NCBI RefSeq assembly: GCF_001605725.1 | Contig: NZ_CP011530.1 | Span: 4,588,001 to 4,652,000 of the forward strand | Direction of reading: 5' to 3' | DNA: 64,000 bases | Source: Mycobacteroides immunogenum | GTDB taxonomy: Bacteria; Actinomycetota; Actinomycetes; Mycobacteriales; Mycobacteriaceae | Shown: positions 44,297 through 52,749 of the stretch, piece after piece | Layout of the letters: every line of letters begins with the position of its first letter | Position numbering within the stretch: position 1 is the first letter of the stretch | Made by a program: the position numbers and the translations under genes | The notes under the pieces: generated by a model | The model's database searches: none | Seen by the model: the letters and a program-made list of their open reading frames with translations, nothing else | Told to the model about the DNA's origin: nothing

Positions 44297-46321
44297 TTAT
44301 GCGGACTGCACTGTGCTCGTGATCTCGATCTGTTGTGTCAGGGTCTGCGTGATGAACCGCCCCGCCTCGCGTACGGCCGCGCCGGCCTCCGCGCTAAATC
44401 TGGGCAGCGCCTGAAACACGTGGATCTGCCCCGGCCACACCTGCAGTTCGCACTGCCCGCCGGCACGGGTCATCATGAGTGCGAGATGCTCGGAATCGGC
44501 GACCATCATTTCCCGGCCACCAACCTGAATCAACGTGGGCGGCAGCGCGGTTCCCGGCGCCAACGAGAGCCGCAACCGGGAATCGCCCTCGTGCTGCCCC
44601 TGTGTGTACATATCGACGAGGCGCCGGGCAGCAGCCGCGGAAATGACCGGATCAGGTGCGTCGCGCTCTCGCTCCGCAGACATTCCGAGCGTGAGATCCA
44701 TCAGCGGCGAGAACAGCACCATGGCTCCCGGTTGCGGTACGCCGAGCCGATGGTTCTCGGCGATGAGATCCACCGCGAGGTGCCCGCCGGCCGAGTCACC
44801 GGCGATGACAATGTCTTTGGCGGCATACCCCTTGTCAAGAAGCCATTGATATCCGACCCGCACATCGTCGGCTGCTGCCGGGAAGGGATGTTCCGGGGCC
44901 AGCCGGTAGTCGAGGCTGAAGGCCGGTAGTCCGGTCGCCTGGGACAATCGGGCCACCAGCCGGCGATGAGTCCGCGGCGAGCACACCACATATCCACTGC
45001 CGTGAAGGTAGAAAAGAACCTGGCCATCGGGATCGGTGTTGGCGGTGTGCACCCACTCGCCCCGCAGCCCACGCTCCCTGACTCGCGAAATCCGGACATC
45101 GTCAGGCATCGGACTGCCAACTGCCATCGTCCCGGCGACCACACCGCGGGCCGCCGCGACCCCGAACCTGTTGAGCCGCACCCGGTTGAACACCGGTCTC
45201 AGCGCCACCCCGGCCACAGCCGCAGTGGCCCAGGTGCGCCGGGAGGCAGACCGCACGCCGCCACTCATGTCGGGACGTAGCGCACCCTTGACCCGCGCGG
45301 TCACCCTGTCCACCCGGCTGTGCACGCGCTGGACGGCATCTCTACCGGGTTGCCGCCGAGGAGGATCAGCCTGAAAGAGATTCGGGAACCCGGCGATCGA
45401 AACATCGTCCGACTCCGGCAGCTCGCGCCCCGCCACCCCGTGCACCGGGATCTGGGTAGGCTCCGACTCCCCGGGTGCTGACACGAAAACGATGACATCG
45501 CAGTGGTGTTCAATACCTTCCACGCTCCGGATGCCGGCAGCGCTGAAGCGGGCAATGGGCCACGTGATCAGCTTGCACTTGGGGTCGCGCAGCGCCGTGT
45601 AGAACTCGTCGGCGATCACCACATTGGGGCGCCCCGTGAGGGGCAACGGCGTCAGCTGGCGACGCGTCCACGGGTCGTCAATGTGTTGGCGAAGATTGTT
45701 CTGCGCCAGCAGCTCCAGCAGTCCCACGCGTTGCGGTCGACGTCCCGCGAACCATGCCTGCCGGGCGGCGTTCCGGACAACGGGGACATCTCTCAGGAAC
45801 CGGGCCACACGCGATGTCGGCCGAGGCAGTATCCAGTCGGGCGAGCTTTGGAAAAGCTTGACCGCGGCGGCTTCTCGCACGATATCGGGAAGCAGGGTAG
45901 CTGCGGCGGCGCCGTTGCCAACCACAGCTACCCGCTTACCGGCCAGGACAACGTCCCTGAATTCCTGGCCTCGCACGACCGTCCCGGTATAGGCCTCGAT
46001 ACCAGGGACCGTCGGGTCCGCTTCTCGTCGTGAACCGATGGCGAGCACCACCGATCTCACCGACAGGTCTTCTCCCCCGGAGATTTCAACATCCCAGCGC
46101 CCGTCGTTCTCGTCGTAGACAAGAGCGGTCACCTGGTGGCCGAACCGCATGTGCTTGCCCAGACCGAACAGCCGAATGGTGTCGTCACGCCACGTATCAT
46201 CCTGCGCCGCATCGCGATCCAGCAGCACAAAATTGTGGATACCTGAACGCTTCAGTCCGGCAGCCACGCTCAGCCCACTGAATCCCGCTCCGATGATTGC
46301 GACATCCGTATGCATGGTCAT
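44297..46321 (-). CDS. Fusion of a shortened flavin monooxygenase module and an HSL-type esterase
   Basis: 674 residues in two parts. Residues 1 to about 330 are a flavin monooxygenase module: FAD motif GAGFSG at 11-16 and NADPH motif VVGNGAAAATLLP. The YPGxxxD segment and the following helical region of about 60 residues are missing (the chain runs from TWRDD to GLGKHMRFGH). The fingerprint is Y111-x-G113-xxx-R117-xxx-F121. After a basic linker (about 340-420), a full HSL esterase follows with HGSGYV, IAGDSAGGHLAV and the histidine in GQIHVFQ. The start overlaps the SDR stop (TGATG). The flavin part may have lost Baeyer-Villiger activity. Confidence 0.82.
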   Translation of the reverse strand: MTMHTDVAIIGAGFSGLSVAAGLKRSGIHNFVLLDRDAAQDDTWRDDTIRLFGLGKHMRFGHQVTALVYDENDGRWDVEISGGEDLSVRSVVLAIGSRREADPTVPGIEAYTGTVVRGQEFRDVVLAGKRVAVVGNGAAAATLLPDIVREAAAVKLFQSSPDWILPRPTSRVARFLRDVPVVRNAARQAWFAGRRPQRVGLLELLAQNNLRQHIDDPWTRRQLTPLPLTGRPNVVIADEFYTALRDPKCKLITWPIARFSAAGIRSVEGIEHHCDVIVFVSAPGESEPTQIPVHGVAGRELPESDDVSIAGFPNLFQADPPRRQPGRDAVQRVHSRVDRVTARVKGALRPDMSGGVRSASRRTWATAAVAGVALRPVFNRVRLNRFGVAAARGVVAGTMAVGSPMPDDVRISRVRERGLRGEWVHTANTDPDGQVLFYLHGSGYVVCSPRTHRRLVARLSQATGLPAFSLDYRLAPEHPFPAAADDVRVGYQWLLDKGYAAKDIVIAGDSAGGHLAVDLIAENHRLGVPQPGAMVLFSPLMDLTLGMSAERERDAPDPVISAAAARRLVDMYTQGQHEGDSRLRLSLAPGTALPPTLIQVGGREMMVADSEHLALMMTRAGGQCELQVWPGQIHVFQALPRFSAEAGAAVREAGRFITQTLTQQIEITSTVQSA

Positions 46322-47205
46322 CACCGCACGTCCGCTCCGAGTAGTTCTTTGGCGTCGACGGGCGCGGGCATCATCCGGCCGATCAGACCGGCACCCCAGC
46401 GATACGGGTTCGGGGTGTGTCTTTTGAGGTGCCACACCAACTTGGCATCGAGCTGCGGCACCACATAGAAACGCCCACGATCGTGGGCGTCGAGTGTTGC
46501 CCGCGCGATCCGTTCCGGCGAAACGCCGGTGTACTTCATCACCGAGGCGGCCAGGCCACTGACCGAACCGCTAATGCGGCCGTCGTTGACGATGTTGGTC
46601 TTGACGAACGTCGGGCACAGCACCGTGACCTTGACGCCAGCACCACTCAGCTCGGCGGACAGCGTCTCCGATAACGCCAGCACACCCGCCTTACTCACGT
46701 TGTACGCAGCCATGAGCGGTGCGGCAGCGAAGCTTGCGGCTGAGGCGACATTGATGATGCCCCCGAATCGTTGCTCACGCAGCAACGGAGTGAATACCTG
46801 GCAGCCGTAGATGACGCCCCACAGGTTGATCGCCAGGGTGCTCTCCCAGTCAGACATCGACATGGCACCGACGGGCCGACCGCCGGTGCCGATTCCGGCG
46901 TTGTTGATCACCAGGTCCGCGGGCTGCCGCAGCCAGCCTTCGGACGCCCTCGCCAGCTCGCTGACCTGGTCGTACGAGGTGACGTCACAGGACACCGCAT
47001 GGGCCTTACCGCCCCCGATGATGTCGACGGTCTCCTGAGCGCGGCCCATATCGATATCGGCGCAGACCACACGGCCGCCACGAGCGGCGAGCATCTGGGC
47101 GAAAGCGCGGCCGATACCGCTGCCCGCACCGGTCACCACCGCACTCGCTCCGTAGCTGACCTTCGGACGTCGGCGCGGGTAGGCTCCCGCGTCGGGTGCC
47201 GTCAT
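46321..47205 (-). CDS. Short-chain dehydrogenase/reductase, first gene of operon 3
   Basis: 294 residues. Seen: VVTGAGSGIGRAFAQML, NNAGIGTGG and YNVSKAG active site, with a C-terminal extension. Start placed at ATG 47205 (MTAPDAG) with AAGGG eight bases upstream; an ATG two codons earlier is equally possible. It leads the operon SDR, fusion, diiron protein, monooxygenase 5 and perhaps gpm1. TTGACA at 47284-47279 could be part of its promoter, but no clear -10 is seen. Confidence 0.87.
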   Translation of the reverse strand: MTAPDAGAYPRRRPKVSYGASAVVTGAGSGIGRAFAQMLAARGGRVVCADIDMGRAQETVDIIGGGKAHAVSCDVTSYDQVSELARASEGWLRQPADLVINNAGIGTGGRPVGAMSMSDWESTLAINLWGVIYGCQVFTPLLREQRFGGIINVASAASFAAAPLMAAYNVSKAGVLALSETLSAELSGAGVKVTVLCPTFVKTNIVNDGRISGSVSGLAASVMKYTGVSPERIARATLDAHDRGRFYVVPQLDAKLVWHLKRHTPNPYRWGAGLIGRMMPAPVDAKELLGADVR

Positions 47206-47328
47206 TGGCATCACCCTTCGCTTGTCGCTTACGCATGACGCGAAAACGTAAACCAAGGGTGTGACACGCCCGGCTACTTGTCAAGGGTGCGGCGAGATCA
47301 ATGTCGGGTTAGTCGTCCCGCGTGACGG

Positions 47329-47883
47329 CTACCGAAACGCGGTCAGTCCATCGATCGAGCTGCCGTTGGACTCCAGCGCACTCTCGTAGGTGAGCTTCTC
47401 CGCGGGCAGCTTCTCCACATGCTTCTCGTACACATCACGATGACCCACGAAATCCATCAACGGAACCGAGTACCCGCACGAGTCGGCCACCCGCATGACG
47501 TCAACCAAAATGATTGAGCGAACACCCTTTTCGAGGTCATTGGAAAAACTGGAGCGCAACCGCGGGTACTCGGGCTCGTTGAACTGCACCACTCGCGCCC
47601 GGCCGTGCAGCCGAATGATGCGGCACCGCTTGTCGAAGGAGCAGAACATCAGCACAATGCGCGCGTTGTCGCGTACATGCGCGATGGTCTCCGCGCCGCT
47701 GCCGAAGTAGTCCAGGTAGCCCACCTGACGGGGCCCCAGCACCGCGAAGGTTCCGGCCATGCCTTTGGGCGAAACGTTCACGTGCCCCTCGGAGCCGCTC
47801 GGCGCGGTACCCACGAAGAACACCGGCTGCTCGGTCAGCCAGCGTGCCAGCTTGTCGTCGATCTCCGCATACACCTGACCCAT
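47329..47883 (-). CDS. Pyridoxamine 5'-phosphate oxidase family (split-barrel flavin/F420) protein
   Basis: 184 residues from the ATG at 47883 (MGQVYAEIDDKL), the start typical of this family; a longer start at 47925 is possible. Seen: FFVGTAPSGSEGHVNVSPKG, YLDYFGSGAETIAHVRDN and RCRIIRLHGRARV, the PNPOx-like split barrel blocks. Such proteins bind FMN, F420 or heme. Monocistronic, divergent from the membrane operon at 48139. Function not predictable. Confidence 0.85.
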   Translation of the reverse strand: MGQVYAEIDDKLARWLTEQPVFFVGTAPSGSEGHVNVSPKGMAGTFAVLGPRQVGYLDYFGSGAETIAHVRDNARIVLMFCSFDKRCRIIRLHGRARVVQFNEPEYPRLRSSFSNDLEKGVRSIILVDVMRVADSCGYSVPLMDFVGHRDVYEKHVEKLPAEKLTYESALESNGSSIDGLTAFR

Positions 47884-47977
47884 GAGTTCCAGGGTGCCAC
47901 CGACGCCCGGTAATCCGCCAAGCATTTCTCATCGCTCACCGAAGATCTTGCGGTGCCGCGCAGCCCGAGGCCGGGTA

Positions 47978-48007
47978 TTGACGGAGCACTCGAGGCCGCC
48001 TTATATT
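47978..48007 (+). promoter_or_regulatory. Candidate SigA-type promoter of the membrane operon
   Basis: TTGACG (47978-47983) and TATATT (48002-48007) are separated by 18 bases, a good match to a housekeeping promoter. They lie about 130 bases upstream of the ATG at 48139, in an otherwise empty 255-base gap. Confidence 0.5.
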
Positions 48008-48138
48008 ACCCATCGGTTACTTCCGTCGCCGGACGGCGGCAATCCACAACCGGTTGATGCGATGAGGCCTACCGTGTGGCGCGTGGCAATGACCGGGTCA
48101 TCTTCCGTATAGGGCTACGTCACAAGGAGTTTCGGAAT

Positions 48139-48873
48139 ATGCAGGACCGTCTATTGGAGCGTGCGAGTGCCTGGTGCGGCCTTGCCTATTTGTTGGTGTT
48201 CGGCACCGGTTGGCTGGCGATCGCCCACTTCATGCCGCCAATCCCGCCCGCTGCCGGACCGGCCGCCGTGGCAGCTCAGTTCCAGGAGCGCCATGGCTGG
48301 CTGATGCTCGCCGCAGTAATCATGATGTGCTCGACATTCGTTCTGTTCCCGGTGTTTTCGCTGCTGGTGATGATCGCGCGCAAGATCGAGGGGTCAGCGG
48401 GGATTGTCACGATAATGATGGCTCTGACCGCGGCAACATCACTGGTATTCAACTTCTACGTGCCGTTCTCATTCTCGATGGCCGCGTTTCGGCCGGACCG
48501 TGATCCGGCGATTGTCCAGTACGCAAGCGACAACGGGTTCCTTCAGTTCATGGGCGGTATCCCCATGTTCTTACTGGTATGGGTGCTCAGCGCCTACGCG
48601 ATCCTGGTGCTTAGCCCACGTCGAGATCCGTTGGTACCGCGCTGGTTCGGGTATCTGAACCTCTGGTGTGCCATCCTCTACCTACCCGAACTATTGGTAT
48701 TCTTCTTTCACACCGGACCGTTCGCCTGGAACGGCATCGTGGGGTTCTGGATTCCCGCCGTCCTCTTTCTCGTCTACTTCGCGGCATCTCCGATCATCCT
48801 GGTGCCCGTGGTCCGCAAGATGTTCTCCGCGCCGGCCATCACAAATAGCCGTGTCACGGAACCGCTTTCATGA
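48139..48873 (+). CDS. Multi-pass membrane protein of unknown function
   Basis: 244 residues, start with AAGGAG nine bases upstream. Seen: about six membrane helices, spanning residues 11-31, 54-76, 86-108, 133-155, 170-192 and 201-225, separated by short loops, with no catalytic motif. It is overlapped by the oxidase subunit III-like gene (ATGA), so it belongs to a three-gene membrane operon. I do not recognise the family. Confidence 0.8.
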   Translation: MQDRLLERASAWCGLAYLLVFGTGWLAIAHFMPPIPPAAGPAAVAAQFQERHGWLMLAAVIMMCSTFVLFPVFSLLVMIARKIEGSAGIVTIMMALTAATSLVFNFYVPFSFSMAAFRPDRDPAIVQYASDNGFLQFMGGIPMFLLVWVLSAYAILVLSPRRDPLVPRWFGYLNLWCAILYLPELLVFFFHTGPFAWNGIVGFWIPAVLFLVYFAASPIILVPVVRKMFSAPAITNSRVTEPLS

Positions 48874-49466
48874 ACACCGAGACAGACTCGCGGCCGCGCG
48901 CATACCCGCGCGGCCGCACGGGGCACATCCCGGGCGAGGCCGAACTGTGGATCTTCATCATGGGAGATCTCACCGTGTTCGGGATATTTTTCGCAATCTG
49001 GGGATGGAACTACACCCAAAATCCTGGGATGTTCGAGCTCGGCCGGTCTACCATGTCCCAACCCATTGGATTGGCCGAAACTCTCACGCTCATCAGTAGT
49101 TCCGCCGCCGTGGTCGCCGCGCTCAACTCCGCTCGATGGAAAGAGACACGCCGGGCCTTCAGGCTCTATCTCGCCGCCATCGGATTCGGTGCGGTGTTCG
49201 TGGTGCTGAAGATCGTCGAATACAGTCGCCACCTGCATGAGGCCTCCAACCCGGCACTCGGCGAATTCTTCATGTACTACTTCGTCTTCACCGGCATCCA
49301 CCTCCTGCACGTCCTGGTCGGGATACTGGGCCTGAGCATCGCTACTCGATCGATGCGACCGGATTCCCGCGGTGCCAGCGTGGCGTTCCTGGAAGGCGTC
49401 GGCGTCTACTGGCACATGGTGGACGTGTTGTGGGTCGTCCTCTTCTCGTTGATCTATCTGATTTAG
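48870..49466 (+). CDS. Cytochrome c oxidase subunit III-like protein (NorE type)
   Basis: 198 residues, shorter than classical CoxC. Seen: GEAELWIFIMGDLTVFGIFF at the N-terminus, EFFMYYFVFTGIHLLHVLVG in the middle and EGVGVYWHMVDVLWVVLFSL at the end, which are the conserved helices of the heme-copper oxidase subunit III family. Five membrane helices. No catalytic subunit I gene is nearby, so this is an orphan subunit or NorE-type accessory protein. Followed by a subunit IV-like gene. Confidence 0.88.
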   Translation: MNTETDSRPRAYPRGRTGHIPGEAELWIFIMGDLTVFGIFFAIWGWNYTQNPGMFELGRSTMSQPIGLAETLTLISSSAAVVAALNSARWKETRRAFRLYLAAIGFGAVFVVLKIVEYSRHLHEASNPALGEFFMYYFVFTGIHLLHVLVGILGLSIATRSMRPDSRGASVAFLEGVGVYWHMVDVLWVVLFSLIYLI

Positions 49467-49481
49467 ATTGTGGGGCAACGC

Positions 49482-49763
49482 ATGATCACATCATCCATTC
49501 GGAGTTTCGCGAATCGCACCATGCTGACATGGGTCGTGTTGGCCGGCTGCACAGTGCTTTCCTGGGCCGAGAGTTCGTCGGGCCGCCCCGCCACCCCGGT
49601 AGTGCTGGTGGTGCTGTCGCTCACCGCGATCAAGACGGTACTGATCATCGCCTCCTACATGGAGATCAGCCATGCGCCACGGTGGCTGCAGGCGGTCTGC
49701 GCGACATGGGTGGCGGTGGTATTCGCCATGCTCACGTACCTCCTGTGTGCCCTGCCCTGCTGA
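49482..49763 (+). CDS. Cytochrome c oxidase subunit IV-like small membrane protein (NorF type)
   Basis: 93 residues from the ATG at 49482; a GTG four codons earlier is an alternative. Seen: three membrane helices with the family segment TAIKTVLIIASYMEISHAP. This matches the prokaryotic oxidase subunit IV / NorF group that accompanies NorE-like subunits. Sixteen bases after the subunit III-like gene. May help assemble a terminal oxidase or nitric oxide reductase encoded elsewhere. Confidence 0.8.
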   Translation: MITSSIRSFANRTMLTWVVLAGCTVLSWAESSSGRPATPVVLVVLSLTAIKTVLIIASYMEISHAPRWLQAVCATWVAVVFAMLTYLLCALPC

Positions 49764-49772
49764 GGGGTCACA

Positions 49773-50381
49773 CTACTGCGCGGAATCGTCCAGTACAGCG
49801 AACATCCTGGTAGCACGGGCGATCATCTCGTCCACCGTGTGTTCTGGATTTCGCAGCCACCAATTAACAAGGGCTGTAACGGTTTCCCGCCACACCTGAG
49901 CCAGTGCGGACAGGTCGCTGGGCTCGTTCAGAACGCCGCCGTAGGATCCCGAAACACCGGCCGCGGCCTGTTCGGCCAGACTCCGGCGATAGTCGCGCGC
50001 GGTGACCTCGGCAAGACCGCCCCTCGGCACACTCCTGTCGTGCAGGATCTTCCAATCGTGGGGGCGCTGTTCGAGGGCCCGGAATATCGCCGCCACTACA
50101 TCCGACGCCCGCTGCAATCCTGGGCGTTCCGGCAGCGCCATCGCCTCCGCAATGCCTCGCGTCAGCGTTTCGCCGGCACGACGCGCACACGCGCAATAGA
50201 GGTCTTCCTTGGATTGAAAGTATTTGTGTACGAGAGTTTTCGATATTCCCGCGCGTTGCGCAACCGCTGCCGTCGTCGTCGCGAGATAGCCACGGTCACC
50301 AAACTCGATCGCGGCCGCATCCAGAATCTGGGCCTCGCGCTCTGATCGCGGAACTCCTTTCGACCCCGACTTTGTGCTCAC
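49773..50381 (-). CDS. TetR-family regulator (tandem pair, gene 2)
   Basis: 202 residues. Seen: N-terminal KGVPRSEREAQILDAA, helix-turn-helix TTTAAVAQRAGISKTLVHKY, FQSKEDLYCAC, and a conserved C-terminus with NWWLRNPEHTVDEMIARATR. Close paralogue of the gene at 50378-50989, which it overlaps by four bases. It converges on the oxidase-subunit operon with nine bases between. The ligand and target are unknown. Confidence 0.9.
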   Translation of the reverse strand: MSTKSGSKGVPRSEREAQILDAAAIEFGDRGYLATTTAAVAQRAGISKTLVHKYFQSKEDLYCACARRAGETLTRGIAEAMALPERPGLQRASDVVAAIFRALEQRPHDWKILHDRSVPRGGLAEVTARDYRRSLAEQAAAGVSGSYGGVLNEPSDLSALAQVWRETVTALVNWWLRNPEHTVDEMIARATRMFAVLDDSAQ

Positions 50382-50989
50382 CGCTTGGTCCCGCTGCCCA
50401 AGAAGAGCACCGCGAAAAGCCGATGGCTACGCGCAATCATCGCTTCGGCGGTCTCGTCGGGATGACGCACCCACCAATTAACCAACGCGGCCACGGCTGC
50501 CATCCAGACCTCGGTGAACGCCGACAAATCCACCGGATCATGCATGCCTCGGGATCCGAGCGTTGCCTCGGCACCGCGCGCGGCCTGCCCCGCCAGCCGT
50601 GAACGTGCCACCCACGCGGCCGTGGCCGCGGGCCCCTCGGCCGGGTGAGTCGCGTCGAGCAGGACGTTCCAATGGAACTGACGCCCCGCCAAGGCGCGAA
50701 AGATCGCTTCAAGGGTGCGCTCGATCATCTCCCATTGCGCGGGGCGGTCAAAGACCGTCTCGATGGCACCGCACACCACCTCCGCGGCCTGTTCGACGCA
50801 CGCGACGTACAGGCCATCTTTACTGCCGAAGTAGTGATAAACCATGGGTTTTGATACCCCCGCGGCTTCGGCGACCAGTGCCGGTGACATGCCCGCATAG
50901 CCGACCTGCTCGATCTGCCGACCCGCGATATCGAGTATCTGGCTCTCACGATCGGCGCGCGGGACACCTTTCGTCCCTGCCGTGCCCAT
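50378..50989 (-). CDS. TetR-family regulator (tandem pair, gene 1)
   Basis: 203 residues, first of two overlapping paralogues. Seen: KGVPRADRESQILDIA, helix-turn-helix MSPALVAEAAGVSKPMVYHY, FGSKDGLYVAC and the paralogous C-terminus NWWVRHPDETAEAMIARSHR. The two products could form a heterodimer, an obligate pair being a possible reason for keeping both. The acyl-CoA synthetase gene lies upstream on the same strand, 121 bases away. Confidence 0.9.
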   Translation of the reverse strand: MGTAGTKGVPRADRESQILDIAGRQIEQVGYAGMSPALVAEAAGVSKPMVYHYFGSKDGLYVACVEQAAEVVCGAIETVFDRPAQWEMIERTLEAIFRALAGRQFHWNVLLDATHPAEGPAATAAWVARSRLAGQAARGAEATLGSRGMHDPVDLSAFTEVWMAAVAALVNWWVRHPDETAEAMIARSHRLFAVLFLGSGTKR

Positions 50990-51110
50990 TTACCCCGCGC
51001 CTCCACCGAATTGACCAAAGCAACCTGGGGAGTAATTTACCAATGTCTACCTTCTGGGCACCGGGAGATCGGATGCTCGCCCGACCCCAGCAGGTAGCTA
51101 GCGCCCGCGC

Positions 51111-52682
51111 CTAGACGCGGGCGCGCAAGTCCTTGCGCAGAATCTTGCCCGCGGCGCTCTTCGGGATCGCGTCGATGAACTCCACCTGCCGAATCCGCTT
51201 GTGCGGAGCCACCTTCTCTTCGATGAAGGTCATGACTGCCTCATCGGTGAGGTCCGCATCGGTACGCACCACGAAGGCCTTGGGGATCTCACCGCTGGAC
51301 GGGTCGGGTACACCGATGACGGCGGCATCGCCGATACCCGGGTGCGTCAGCAACAACGCCTCCAGCTCTGCCGGCGGCACCTGATAGCCCTTGTACTTGA
51401 TGAGTTCCTTGAGTCGATCGACAATCGTCACCACGCCGTCGGCCCGCACCACGGCGATATCCCCGGTGTGCAGGAACCCGTCGGGTTCGATCGTCGCCGC
51501 GGTGGCCTCCTCGTTGCCGAGGTATCCGGCCATCACATTGGGGCCACGCACCAGCAGCTCCCCGGGTGCGCTCTCCCCTTCTGCCGGGATCTCGATCTCG
51601 GCGCCGGTCTCGGTGTCGATGAGCTTGTTCTCGGAGTTCGGCACCGGGATGCCCACCGAGTTCAGTGGGATATCGGGACGGTTCGGCGGAATGAGGTGGC
51701 TGACAGGACTCAGCTCGGTCATGCCGTAGCCCTGGGTGACGCGGCAATTGAGGCGTGCGGCAACCGCATTGCCCAGCTGCTCGTCCAACGGCGCGGCACC
51801 CGAGAACACCGACCGCAGGCAGGACACGTCGTACTTGTCGATCTCCGGGTGCTTGGCCAGCACCACGGCCACCGGCGGTGCCACGAAAACGTGATCCACC
51901 CGGTAGTTGGCGATGGTGCCCAGGAAGGTGTCCAGCTCAAAGCGCGGCAGGATGATCAGCTCGGCGCCCAGCTTCAGCTGGACGTTGAGCAGCACGACCA
52001 GGCCATAGATGTGGAAGAACGGGAGGACGGCCAATACCCGGTCGCCTCGCTCCACCCCGTACAGGTGCTTGGCCTGGGCGATGTTGGCGACCAGGTTGCG
52101 ATGGGTGAGCATGACACCCTTGGCTTTACCCGTGGTTCCCGACGAGTACGGCAGCACCGCCAAATGCGTTGCCGGGTCGAAGGTCACCGTCGGCGGCGCG
52201 AGGTCGGGCCGCGCGATGTCGGCCAGCGACAGGCGTCCTTCCACGGCGTCGATGGTGATCACGCCGGCGGCATCGAGTCCCGCGATCTCGGCGGCCTCAA
52301 GGGCGCGCGGCAGCAGCGGCGAGACCGTGAAGATGAGCTGCGCCTTGGAATCGATCAGCTGCTTGGCCAACTCCTCGGCGGTGTACAGCACGTTGACAGT
52401 GCTCGCGGTGCCACCCGCGCGCAGGATGCCATGCAATACCACTGCGAATGTCGAGCAGTTGGGCAGGAAGACCGCGGCGACGTCGCCCAACCCGAATCCG
52501 CGGTCGGCCAGACCTGCCGCAGTCGCGTCGACCTGGGTGCGCAGCTCACCGAAGCTCGTCTGTGCGCCGGAGAGGCCATCGATGAGAGCGACACGACTGT
52601 CGTCGCCGGTATCACCGAATACGTACTCGTAGACAGAGCAGTCGGGAATCGAGACGTCGGGAAGCGGGCTTCGGAAGGTCAC
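51111..52682 (-). CDS. AMP-forming acyl-CoA synthetase (4-coumarate-CoA ligase-like)
   Basis: Adenylate-forming enzyme activating a carboxylic acid to its CoA thioester, 523 residues, full length. Seen: P-loop-like YSSGTTGKAKGVMLTHRN, VTQGYGMTELSP, TGDIAVVRADG, IVDRLKELIKYKGYQVPPAE and the C-terminal lysine motif PKSAAGKILRKDL. The substrate may be an aromatic or fatty acid; acids released by the nearby esterases would be candidates, but this is inference. It sits between the YbjN gene and the tandem TetR pair, all on the same strand. Confidence 0.93.
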   Translation of the reverse strand: MTFRSPLPDVSIPDCSVYEYVFGDTGDDSRVALIDGLSGAQTSFGELRTQVDATAAGLADRGFGLGDVAAVFLPNCSTFAVVLHGILRAGGTASTVNVLYTAEELAKQLIDSKAQLIFTVSPLLPRALEAAEIAGLDAAGVITIDAVEGRLSLADIARPDLAPPTVTFDPATHLAVLPYSSGTTGKAKGVMLTHRNLVANIAQAKHLYGVERGDRVLAVLPFFHIYGLVVLLNVQLKLGAELIILPRFELDTFLGTIANYRVDHVFVAPPVAVVLAKHPEIDKYDVSCLRSVFSGAAPLDEQLGNAVAARLNCRVTQGYGMTELSPVSHLIPPNRPDIPLNSVGIPVPNSENKLIDTETGAEIEIPAEGESAPGELLVRGPNVMAGYLGNEEATAATIEPDGFLHTGDIAVVRADGVVTIVDRLKELIKYKGYQVPPAELEALLLTHPGIGDAAVIGVPDPSSGEIPKAFVVRTDADLTDEAVMTFIEEKVAPHKRIRQVEFIDAIPKSAAGKILRKDLRARV

Positions 52683-52749
52683 GTCCGACAGTCTTGCACG
52701 CCGCGTCTAGTCCCTGCTCAGCGTCCGTGCCTCTGGACATCCGCAGCGG

